Part shown: positions 33,626 through 43,587 of the stretch, piece by piece
How positions within the stretch are numbered: position 1 is the stretch's first letter
Layout: every line of letters starts with the position of its first letter
DNA from: Dermacentor variabilis
Lineage: Eukaryota > Arthropoda > Arachnida > Ixodida > Ixodidae
NCBI RefSeq assembly: GCF_050947875.1
Contig: NW_027460291.1
Span: forward strand, 30,813,589 to 30,877,588
Reading direction: 5' to 3'
DNA: 64,000 nucleotides
Notes under the pieces: model-generated
Database searches by the model: none
What the model was told of the DNA's origin: nothing
What the model saw: only the letters and a program-made list of their open reading frames with translations
Position numbers and translations under genes: made by a program

Positions 33626-34164
33626 GGACATGAGCGCCGACAGCACGGGGTGGGGAGCTCCGGGGCCTGAGCCCCCTCCGAAGTTTTCCAGGAAGGGCGG
33701 AGCCTCCCCCCCCCTCCCCCGGTGATGCCGAAGCCTGCGCCCCTCCTAAAGTGTCATTACCAGAGTTCTCTTAGATCATTTGAGGTTTCTTTTGAGTTCC
33801 CTCTGCCTTTTCAGTTAAAATTTTATTAGGACTAAAAGCTTACCGCATTATTGTTGGCACGAGCGTGCACGGCTTTTAAAGGGAAGCTGAAAGGTTTTCC
33901 AGAAAAAATGAGTGAACATCTGTACATAATGGTTTTCAACCCTCCGAATTCGAATATTGTACCGAAATTGAGCGAAACAAAGCGCAAATATATTTTATTT
34001 CGACGAAAAGTGCAGCAGCGGACACGCCCAGCTCGCGCGTCTCGTTTCCGCCTGTGATTTCGGGCGCCTCGTGACGTCAACACTAGTGTTCATCCGAACC
34101 GACCGCAGCCGCTACACATGAAGCGCGGTGCCAGGTAGTTTCGTGCTGTTTTTCTGAGACGGTA
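33626..34164. other. Intron sequence, start of a possible DNA element
   Basis: C-rich tract at 33709-33720. From about 33870 a TTTTAAAGGGAAGCTGAAA start resembles the termini of small tick DNA elements. The sequence then leads into the orphan exon at 34165, and may be the promoter/5' part of the same element. Confidence 0.35.
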
Positions 34165-34340
34165 ATGGAAAATTTAGAGAGACTGCGTTTTTCTGAGGAG
34201 TTCGGCGTTACTCCCTACATGTACGAGCCGATTGCGAAGAGCCGGCCTCTCGAAGAAGCAAACGATGCTGGTGCGAGCAGTGCTTTCGACGCGAACGAAA
34301 GCGAAGTCTTGGGATCTCCTCGTGTTGGAAATGCTCTTTG
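34165..34340 (+). CDS. Orphan first exon, P2RX7-intracellular-domain-like
   Basis: An ATG at 34165 opens a 59-codon frame on the plus strand, antisense to IFT140: MENLERLRFSEEFGVTPYMY, EPIAKS, an acidic/serine stretch and SPRVGNALW. It ends at a consensus donor (TG|GTGAGTATG, donor at 34341). The PYMYEP motif and a final RxGNxLWC-type junction (the Cys would be completed by the next exon) are features I associate with proteins carrying the cysteine-rich domain of the P2X7 receptor C-terminus (P2RX7 intracellular domain), many of which are transposon-amplified in invertebrates. No following exon with a CxC...CC pattern was found in the next kilobase. It may be a truncated transposon-borne copy or a real nested gene. 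Confidence 0.45.
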
Positions 34341-35952
34341 GTGAGTATGTTTTTTGCAAAGCGATCTAGTGATCTCGCCGATCTTTCGCCGATGCAGTGA
34401 GCTCGTTTCCGGTCAAACAACTGTAGTGTTGTGTTCCTGCATGCCTCCTCGTGGAACGTAAGCGGGGATGCGATCGTTGGCATTTGTGCGCTGTCGAAAG
34501 CTGTCGGCAATCTACAAAGACGGTTTAAACGCGTGAAAAGCTTCCCGATTCATGCAGTACGTGTAGTGACCTTCATCTGTGCGCCATCCGCACACTACCC
34601 GTAACCGAAGTCGTAAAGGCGGCGAATTCCGTCGGCTACGTGAGACGGTCGGTTTCTCGCTGTGCGCGAGAGAACGGGGGAGCGTAGCATCCTGGCGTGC
34701 GCCGGCTTTCCAGCACATGCAAACTCTACATTTGCACTGCGTTATGGTAGCTGCATGCAGGCTGTTTTACAACACACGTGCAAATAGAAAATTCGCGGCG
34801 CTTTGCGACGAAACCTGCGTCAAGGGCGGGAGATAAACATGCACCTTGCGTTCAGCGTGCTAACACGAAGGAGCTCGCAGTAAATCAAAATCCAGGTTTG
34901 GGCGACTTCGTGTATTCATAAGGTCTTCCAACACTAGTTATCGTCAGTCAGTCCGTTCTTTGTTTTCGTTGCTCCGATCTTTTCGCACTGCGTTTAGAAA
35001 GCCTGCTAGTGTCAAGTAGTCCTCTCTCATTCTGTGGCCATATACAGCAACTGCGCAGGCCGAATTGCAGGGCTGGCCGTATACTACCACTCTACATACA
35101 CGCAGACGCACCAACAAAGGAATGCAGGGTCGATCGAAGCAGATTACGATGGCACGCACGCAGAAACACGGTCAGGCACGGTTGCGGAGGCTGCGAAGGA
35201 ACGGAACACCAGTGTTGACGTCACAACACCGCGGTTTCCGGTCTCCGCTCACATCGTCAGCGTCAGCAGCAGCGCGCGGCATTCGACGGGGGGCGGAGCT
35301 ACAGCGCAATTTTAACCGACGATTACGTCGCTCCTAATTGAAAAAAAACTCCAAATTTTACCTACATGGTTTATAATGTTCCCGTATCCGTATATGAGCG
35401 TCTTATTGAATTCGACAGACTCTTCATCTTACCTTTAATTCATACTTACGCTTTATTTCTGCAAATCCTGACAACAAGAGTACACGCGCATTAGAAGAAC
35501 CAACGGCGGCTACCTCAACCACATATCTTAAATTTAAAATTTTTTTTTAGAAATTTCCACTATGGACACCATATACAAACAATATATTTAAATATATACA
35601 CAGGACAAAGTTTATTATAGTTTTTCGAGCGAGGAGGTAGCCAACTGCCAGTTATTTCTAAAGGTACTGGTAGCCTATGCCTAGAGAATGAATATGATGC
35701 TGTATGTTCACGTTGCTTTAAATTGCTTTGCGTGCTTTTTTGAACCCGCAAAAAGAAAACTGCAGACTTCAGTGACCCCTTCAGCAGAGCCTTTTATCAA
35801 CGGCGTGTGATATGCACGTGAATGATCGTGTTTCAGTACTGTTTCTCTTTCCAGTAGGCAGTGCTAACGACTCATGAGAAAACAAGCTATTCTAATAATT
35901 TACATTTATTAGGGATAAACATCGCCACTTGCGTGCAGAGGTCACAAATATA
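34341..35952. other. Intron sequence, no gene recognised
   Basis: GC-rich up to about 35340, then AT-rich. Frames of up to 93 codons in 35009-35337 lack motifs. Could be the rest of the element carrying the orphan exon. Confidence 0.35.
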
Positions 35953-36240
35953 TACAGGGTGTTTTTTTAGCTGCACAATTTTTTTTAAATTAAAGAAATA
36001 TAAATCACGATAACGTTATGATTACCATTCGAGTATACGGATAGGCGGCCTCTAAATACGGAGCAATTTCCGCAATTGCGTGCGTAATTAGCGAAGTTGC
36101 AGTAATTAATTTTCGCATTGTCAACAATAGCGCGTGCCAGCAAATGAGTACATTGAGGCCCGTCCTCGAGACTACCTATCCCAGCGATCAAATTTTGAAT
36201 TGCGGATTTCATGTGGGAGCTACGCGAAGAATTAGTTCCC
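35953..36240. mobile_element. Possible MITE end (CAGGGTGTTTTTTTAGCTGC terminus)
   Basis: TATATACAGGGTGTTTTTTTAGCTGCAC is a typical terminus of arthropod MITEs beginning CAGGGTGT. The matching opposite terminus is not found, so the extent is estimated. A similar CAGGGTGTCCCACAT end occurs at about 47210-47235. Confidence 0.4.
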
Positions 36241-37839
36241 CTCGGCAGGCTCCTTGAAACCGAAACTGGCTGGAAAAAGAGCGTCTGTGTCGTCGATTTC
36301 TTCGATGGAAGTGGGCACGTGCTGTCCACTTAATATACGCATGGATGGGGTTGGGAAAGTTGCCCCCCCCCCCCCCCGGGAAAGAAACTTACCGCCTATG
36401 GAAGTGCCCATGCAAGATGAAAAAAAGAAAGAAAATCCCGCCACCGTCTGGAAGACGTTGAAGTAACAAGCGTTGGGGATTTGCTTTACTAGAATTGATA
36501 TGAATGAGATTAAAGTCAGGTACACCAATGGAAATACGAGTTTGTACGTTTATTTCCCCATATGATAAACACACTCACAAACATGTCACTTGTACATATT
36601 GCAACCAACTATCACACACATCACTGCTCAACTTCTTCACAGCCACCTGCATTAAGTTCTTCACTTCATTGGTTAGACGACCTATTTTATTCCACAACAC
36701 TTTCGTCGTCATCCATAGATTCACATACTTCTTCTCGGCAGTTCTTAATTAGCACAAGCACCCTCCTGTGATCAGTGAAGTAGTTAGGTATGAAACTTAT
36801 TCGGCCCAGGACGAATTCCGCCCCCCTTCTAACGAAGTCAGAGAAAACCAAGTCCAACGCAGTTCCCCACTGGGTGGTCGGTTCGCTAACGCCTGATTTT
36901 AGTTTCAGGCCGAACGAGTCTTCCATTCATGGAAACACACTTGGATACGACGGCGATGGTATCTTGAATGGCCACATTGGGATCTTCACGGTTCTTTACA
37001 TATGCCTGCACGCATGCCGCCTAGCACCATCTATGGAAGAAATCACGCTCACGTGATTGGTTTAATCAATCCGTCTTTTCCGATAGATCACAAGACAAAT
37101 CGTTTGGTACCGGTCCCATTTGTATACGTCCACCCCTTGTCGAGTTACACACCCCTAAAGATGCGTCCGAAATCGGAATTTGCTTCGTTTTGGGGGTCAA
37201 TGTGGGCCTAGAATTCGACTTTCGGTGCGATCGCGTACGTTTCCATTAGTAATCCCATGTATACAATGTTTATCTATTATTTATTCGTGGCTTTATATAC
37301 GACCACCCATAGGGCTTTATTTACGTACCAAATTCGGCACACAACTGTCCCCGGGTGGGTACTCCTTGTTGTCCTAGTATATATGGCGGAACGAATGCAT
37401 ATATATAGAGAAAGAAATTCAACAACAAGGGATAGTCGGCGAAAAATGGCAACAGGAAACACGTCACGCCTAGTGTTAATATCATCCATTAGTGGATGCG
37501 AGCATCGAAAAAGAAAGTGAAATTAACTTACAGAGTGTTATTTTTTTATTCTTTCCCGCTAAAACTAATAAGTGTTTCGTATAAATGAACTTATACTTTG
37601 CGACTTATTTTTATTGCGTTACCTAGCAACAAGCTAAGCGCACGCCAGGCGCGACAGACGCATGCATCATGCGCCAGACAGGTCACCTTAGCCAACGGGG
37701 CCGGTTGCGCGTGTGAAGTTCGCCTGTTCGGCGACCTCTCTCTTTTGCATGTAGCGTGTTTGTTGGGCTCCCGGCGTATTCTTGCGTTCCTTCTGCACTT
37801 CGACACGGCACCACTGCACTATTGGACTACGGCAAGGCG
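36241..37839. other. Intron sequence, no gene recognised
   Basis: Contains a run of 17 C (36363-36379). Short frames on both strands without motifs. Confidence 0.45.
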
Positions 37840-38430
37840 AGAAATTTTGACAGCCTGCGACGCATTTGAGGCACTTTTGGCTTTTACGGCACGGAACCGA
37901 GACTTGTGATGTAGTTAGCGAAAAACAGCTCGACCGTCCTGCCGTACTTAACTTGAGTTAATGACTCGTACTGGGAGATGTTTGCGACGCTTTCTATGAG
38001 CCCCAACCTTATTATAACTTATTTCAGCAGTTCTTGGGCACGCTCGTCCCACCTGGCTTTGTGACGCAGTTAGCGAAAGGCACGTCGGCCGTGTGACGCA
38101 GTTTCGGATGCACTGAATCTCACCGGGACAAGTTTTGGCCCTTTCTCTGACCCACAACATTCTGTAACTGATTTCGTTACTTTTTGGTGTACTTTTCATG
38201 CCATGGTGGCCACGCCGGGCGTTGTGACGCAGTTAGCAAAAAGCAGCTCGGCCGCGTGTCGCAGTTAGTTTCGCGTGTACTTAATCTTACTAGGACAACT
38301 TCGTGACGCATTCTCTGACCCCTAAAATTGTTTTAATTAACTTCGTTACTTTTTGGGATACTTTTGAGGCACGCTCGCCACGCCTGGCCTTGTGACGCAG
38401 TTAGCAAAAAAGCAGGCCGGCCGTGGTGAC
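37840..38430. repeat. Tandem repeat with a period of about 155-168 bp
   Basis: The block GTGA(C/T)G(C/T)AGTTAGC starts at 37906, 38061, 38224 and 38392, giving periods of 155, 163 and 168. Each unit also carries AGC(A/T)...TCGGCCG, a TCTCTGACCC-like box, TTCGTTACTTTTTGG and a GGCACGCTCG(C)CCACCTGGC-like end. Part of a unit precedes 37906. The units are clearly diverged. Satellite-like patch inside the IFT140 intron. Confidence 0.8.
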
Positions 38431-39559
38431 AGATTGACGTGTACAGATATGGCCCCGCAACATATACCTTCTTTTGATACTCACGCTTGTCGAAGACGCG
38501 ACGAGCGATTGCCAAGAGTGGTGACACTAGAGTGTGTTGGTTGCGGTGGCAGAACGCGCAAAAGATAACGCCGAGAAGCTTAAAAACCAAGAACTTGAAA
38601 ATTCTGTCTTCTGAACGACTGAAAACTGGCTTTGCGCCCACGCGTTTTTCTTGAGTGCGAGTAGAAGGCATTTTGCGAGCGTCTAGCATGGTCCGGCTGA
38701 GAAGCTGTGTTCTGGCCACCTCTGTGTATGTAGCGTACTATCGCGTCGGCTGACGCCAAGCTATTTTGTAAACGCGCAGTGGGCCGTGCATTCGGGCTCC
38801 TAAAGTGCAGGAAATAATGCCCGGGAATGGGGAACGCTTGGAAATCAGACGTTTTCTTCATAATTTATAGTATGGCTTGGAATGAGTCGGGTATTTTCCA
38901 CGCCACGTATGTAAAAGCGAATTGCTTTTTTTTTTGTAATGTCGCCCATTCACCACTTTTGCACGTTTCCCCTCCACACGCAGTATTCCTGTAAGGTCTA
39001 AATACCCAAGTGACACATACTTCTAATTTACTTTTTTCAGCTGATGCCGTCCGGTGGAGCTTCGTACGGGAACTAATGCTGCTTAGCTGGTGCCACAGCG
39101 GTGGATGAACGCACAACAAGCCCCGAACGAGCGAAATAAACATTTGCTCATTTACAACGCGTTTCGCGTCTACTTTATGAAATTGCACGTGGCAGAGATT
39201 CGATGGAGGCTTGTACAGATCGTCTGCAATCATTTTAATTAAACAAAAGATTCCGCACTAAGACCGCGCGCGATTGAGCAGAAAAAACAAAAAGAAAAGG
39301 CGCCGAGTAGCGCAGCCGGCGTAGCGCGTGCGAGCTAGCGTTCAAAACGCGCGCGCCCAGAACCAAAACCGGAAGCAGTAATGCCATCCGCTTGGTACAC
39401 TACAGTCAATTCGGCTACTGGGTTCTATGGGAGTGTCCGCTCTTGTTGAATCTCTTTCTCTATGGTATATATGTGTAGCGGTCCCGTAACAGGACGGTTT
39501 AACTGCCCCGTTATAGGATCTATGTTTGGAGGGGGGGGGGTGGTACGGGCGCAACTAAT
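38431..39559. other. Intron sequence, no gene recognised
   Basis: No domain in the frames seen. A GC-rich patch with CGCGCG repeats lies at 39300-39360 and a run of ten G at 39532-39541. Confidence 0.4.
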
Positions 39560-40085
39560 TTTAGTGGCCGCCATCTCGGCTATGACGTCACACCGAGAGC
39601 CGCCACCTTGGATTTGGGAAACCGAAACTATGGAGCCATTGCGTCCCATGACATCACAATCACGTGGTTCCACCTCTACTATATTGGACCGTTACGTCAT
39701 CATTGGCACCCGAATTCGGCCGCCATCTTGCATTTCACATTCCTAAACTACGAAGCCATGTTTGATTATGATGTCATGATCACGTAGCTTCACCTCTATC
39801 CGCCATATTGGATTACGACATCATCATTGGTACCAGAATTTTGCCGCCACCTTGGATTATGAGGTCACAGTCACGTGACGTCACCAATCACCAATTGGGT
39901 TGCTATTGGTTTACTATGGGGGGTCACCATCTTGAATTTCTCGGTGACGTCAACAATTGGCGGCCATCTTGGATATATTAGTGACGTCACCAATCAATCA
40001 CCAACTCGATACACGAATTACGTCACCAATCGGCTTGCTATATCGATTTACTATGGGGGCCGCCATCTTGAATTTCTCTGTCTGA
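39560..40085. promoter_or_regulatory. Array of CRE-like and CCGCCAT-box motifs
   Basis: Four perfect TGACGTCA palindromes (39583-39590, 39876-39883, 39945-39952, 39982-39989) plus TTACGTCA variants near 39693 and 40019. They alternate with at least seven CCGCCATCTTG-like boxes (near 39567, 39600, 39720, 39807, 39842, 39962 and 40058). The first is the consensus for CREB/ATF factors and the second contains the YY1-type core. The stretch also looks like a degraded tandem repeat, so a regulatory role is inference. It ends about 165 bases from the 209-bp IFT140 exon. Confidence 0.5.
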
Positions 40086-40249
40086 AAATTTCAAGCCGAA
40101 GGGAGGTGGTAGCAGACCCCAAGAAATCGAGAAATGTGATTAGTAAGAGCTGATGCGCTTAAAAGAACTGTCGCGGATAATTCATTTCCATCCTTCGTGC
40201 GCCTAACTGTGTCCAATGCTTAAGCGTGTGTTCGCGCTCGGGCACTTAC

Positions 40250-40458
40250 CTATCGGCGAGCTCCTCGGTGATGAGCACGTTCGACTGGACGCACAGCTGG
40301 AGCGCGGCCTCGCTCTGCCCACTGGCCGCGAGAAGCAGCACGGCCTGGTCGTGCTTTCCGGTGGCCGCCAGTCGGTCGGCCGTGGTGCGCACAAGGACCG
40401 GGTCGGCGTTGGGACCCAGCTCTTGGGCGGCCTGCTGCAGCGCGCCTAGGTCCCCGGC
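40250..40458 (-). CDS. IFT140: IFT140, penultimate coding exon in window
   Basis: 209-bp exon on the minus strand with acceptor GTGCGCAG before 40458 and donor GATAG|GTAAGTGCC after 40250. It encodes AGDLGALQQAAQELGPNADP, then LVRTTADRLAATGKHDQAV, LLLAASGQSEAALQLC and VQSNVLITEELAD: two TPR-like helical pairs matching the region of IFT140 just before its last third. It begins in phase 0, directly continuing the CAG end of the 2.8-kb exon, and ends with two bases (AG) of an Arg codon completed in the terminal exon. The joins preserve the reading frame and give an uninterrupted alignment with vertebrate IFT140 from memory. Confidence 0.88.
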
Positions 40459-40917
40459 CTGCGCACACGTGCACGCAGCAGGCCCGGCGTGGCAAGTTGA
40501 GAGACGCGCGATTTCCGAGAGCGAAAGACTGCTCGAACATTAAGAGGGGGGGGGGGGGGCTATATACCATTCGATATGGTATATAGGAAAGTTCGACATA
40601 TACGAATATAAGAGATTTTCGATGGTAAAAGCAGTGTGGGTTTCGAAGAACCAAATATTTCGCAAATGAACCTGGCATTTCATAAGGGAATCAGTGAACC
40701 ATGTATTCCAAGACGGTTTGCTTCTATCTCCGTTTTACCACCGCTGAATCCGCTACGAGGCATTTCTGATGAGAACGGTATCCTCTACGCAGTTATAGTG
40801 TTTCATTCAGTCTTGGAGCGGTGTATAGATAGTCTGAACTGGACCTAGTTCGATTCTGCTGATATTCGGCTCAAGTTAATCGCGAACGTCGGGTTATTTC
40901 TTTTTTGCGGGCGGCGC
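40459..40917. other. IFT140 intron; poly-G run
   Basis: A run of 14 G (40545-40558). No other feature recognised. Confidence 0.5.
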
Positions 40918-41145
40918 TGTTACGTATGCGGCGGTTAGACGCCGAGGGCGGCAGGTAGACCGGCCAAGGAACAGAGGACCCACACAGCGCCAGGAAGACA
41001 ATGACCTTTATTCCTTCAGCGACGCGTTTTTTGTACGCTAAGTGGCCAATCAGGGGGTGGAAAAAAAGAAAAGATAACGCGGCAAGCGGGGCAATCTTAT
41101 CTGCAGGCCCCAACGTAGAATGTGACCAGCACCGCGAATGTTACA
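40918..41145 (-). mobile_element. Solo LTR in IFT140 intron
   Basis: 228 bp bounded on the minus strand by TGTAAC... and ...GTAACA, with 4-bp GCGC duplications (40914-40917 and 41146-41149). AATAAA on the minus strand near 41005-41012 suits an LTR R region. No internal retrotransposon sequence is attached. Short terminal inverted repeats and 4-bp flanks fit a Ty3/gypsy-type solo LTR. Confidence 0.75.
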
Positions 41146-42420
41146 GCGCCAAGAGCGCGCACTCATGACAGGAGCCAGCATGCAAAAGGTACGAAGACAT
41201 CTGACCCCTGTCAGCTGTCTAAAGCGATCTCTACACAATGCGATCTCTACGCAATGAGAGCGAAGGTCCCAACATTTGGCTCATACTCGTTGCCACGCTA
41301 CAATAAAGAGACGCATTGCAGGAACTGGCTGCCAACCGGTCCGGATTTTTTGTGCCAGTGTCCCAAGTTTTTTTAGGGAAAATGTCATAGTCCCGGCACG
41401 ACTCAATCAGTGCCAATGTTTCCGACGTGTAGGCCAGCAGGGTGACACAGAACTAGGATTTTCCTCGCCATGAGTGCATGGAACAACGTGTGGGCCAGAA
41501 CAGTGACCTTTTATAATCATGCGTAGCGCGAAGCAATCGGCCATGCATACTAAGAGACACGGGACAAGCGCTCGTCCTGTGTCTCTTTGATTGCATGGTC
41601 GCTTGCTTTGCGCCAAACTTATTCCGAGGAAAAGAAAAAGAAACATGCACAGTCTACCCCAAGGACAAGTGCTAAAGTATATTTCTATTATAATTGTTCG
41701 TCCAGTCCTTGCAGGCAACATTCTATCGAAAATAGTACTCATTATCGCGAAAAGTTTGTGCAAGTTAAAGTCAACGTGAGGACTGCAAAATGCAATGTTG
41801 TAGACAGAAGATAGCCAATACTCACTGCCTCTTCCCTCCGTCCTGCTGCTTTCAGTAAGCGGGTAAAAGCGGGTTGGTAATCCTAATTGTGAGTCTTCGT
41901 CGATTGTTCGAGGGAACGGCATTTTCGAAATGATAATATTACCCAGTGCTTGTCGCACCGTACACAAACCATCACGTATGTCCGACTTTTTTCTTCGACA
42001 TATAATCTCTTTTTTTTTTCTTCGTGCATTGCATGGACACAGATCTGTAAAACTGCATGGTATACGGCAAAATTTGACTACCTTGCGTTCAGTATCCCCG
42101 GTGCAAAAGAAAAAAAAACATTGCGTCGGTCAGACACCTTTTCTTAGCCCTGTTCAAGCCATGATTGTGACGCTTTCGTTGTACGCAAGCGTCGCAACAA
42201 ACGCCGATTCGCGAATGCAACAATATTTGGCATGGAGTCACCAGCTATGGAGCGTACACCTCCTACGACTCCTGGGTGTGAACCCAGCAATTTGGAAGTA
42301 TATACCGGCTCGTTATGTTTGGAGCCGACGACTGCATCTCTTGTCAGTAATTATAAACAAAACATAAATATGATTATAAGGGACGGCGCACTGCCTCATG
42401 AGCAGGGCACTTCGAATTAA
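41146..42420. other. IFT140 intron; hairpin at 41552-41587
   Basis: AAGAGACACGGGACAAG and CTCGTCCTGTGTCTCTT form a 17-bp hairpin with two mismatches and a 2-base loop. Open frames (for example the 186-codon frame on the minus strand at 41407-41967) show no recognisable family. Confidence 0.5.
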
Positions 42421-42582
42421 TTTTGACCATCCGTGGTTTTTTTTAACGGGCACCCAATGCACGATACACGGGCGTTTGTGCATTTCGACCCCTCCGAAAT
42501 GCGGCCACCGCGGCAGGGATTCGATCCCGCGACCTCGTGCTTAGCAACGCAACGCCAGAGCCACTAAGCCACCGCGGCGGGT
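42421..42582 (-). mobile_element. tRNA-headed SINE (second family), copy E, partial
   Basis: Shares with copy D the head GGTGGCTTAGTGGCTCTGGCG and GCGGGATCGAATCCCTGCC on the minus strand and the adjacent CACGGGCGTTT/CCGAAATGCGGCC body. The 3' part of the element is missing. Confidence 0.7.
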
Positions 42583-42760
42583 CGTAAATATTATCCCGTT
42601 GGTTATCATGACTGGTCAACACTCACGAGCCAGCCGACATGACACTTGACACAATACGCAAACTCGTTATGAAAGGCACTTAGGAATAAGTGTACAGAAA
42701 CCTTTAATCTGGCTCCTGAGCGACAGGCCGGTTGGTTCGTCGTGGTTCAGAATTGTGTGG

Positions 42761-43272
42761 CGCCCTTTAAAGAGGAACACTACGTAAAGTGATATTCATA
42801 AATCACACTTCTGGGAGACCGATGCACTGCAGCCTTGCTGTGCGAAGTGTTGCTAAGCCAGAAAAAAGGGCAAATACGAATGGCGACGCCCTCTTACAGT
42901 TCCCCGCACTATCTGGCCCGTGAAGTCACGGATTAGGATAGAGTATGCTCGGGACTAATAACGTTTTGTTGATAAAAAATGACTACGTCGCATTTTAAAG
43001 GAATTCGAGCATTGAACCTAGCGAGTTTTCAACCAAGCGAGTGACTTTTTCCGCACATGAAACGGCCCAAACATGCGAAAGTATACTTTAAAATATGTGA
43101 CGTAACACTGACGCGCGCCTGTGCGACTTGCGCGCGAGATTTAAGGGAAGCTTTGGCCTTCATTTTCTCCGTCAGTAATAAACCTCTCTATGTTGAACAA
43201 ACGAAGAGAATTTCGAAAGAATACTGCGCGATTCCAAAGCGAACGTTGCTCTTTAGTGTCTATTCAAAGGCG
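42761..43272. mobile_element. Candidate MITE with CCTTTAAA-type termini
   Basis: Left end CGCCCTTTAAAGAGGAACACTA; right end TTGCTCTTTAGTGTCTATTCAAAGGCG. Read inward they are imperfect inverted repeats (CGCC-TTT-AA...ACACTA). About 512 bp with no coding capacity of note; the 118-codon plus frame (43057-43413) runs past the right end and lacks motifs. Confidence 0.5.
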
Positions 43273-43587
43273 AGGGGAGGGAAGCCTTTACATCCATGCT
43301 GCATTTCTACTCGCATGACGCAACACATTTTATGGAGGTATTGCCCCATGTATCTATATTTGCGCTCTATCGTTCGCCAAATCGCAAATCTAGTTTTAAG
43401 ACTTAAATACTGAATTCTGACAGGGAGGCAACGGGCAGAAGTAAATTTTCTGTTTTGTTGGCAGTTTCTAGGCTTTTTCGTAAATAAAGTATCACTTTAA
43501 CTACAAAACTACAGTGGCGCCTTGCATCGCGTCAGGTAGGGGTGACTGAAGGACAGTAGGGAAACATAGGAACAACGAGTGCTTTAC

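Noticed and set aside
33870..35540. Complete DNA transposon with terminal inverted repeats around the orphan exon
   Set aside because: I looked for matching inverted ends and found only weak similarity, so the boundaries are not supportable.
37840..38430. CRISPR-like array
   Set aside because: The repeat unit is about 160 bp with no short direct repeats separated by unique spacers, and the genome is eukaryotic.
41407..41967. 186-codon minus-strand open frame
   Set aside because: No recognisable family, no splice or codon signature. It includes a hairpin repeat and lies inside the IFT140 intron.
43057..43413. 118-codon plus-strand open frame
   Set aside because: Mostly within a candidate MITE and extends past its end. 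No motifs.
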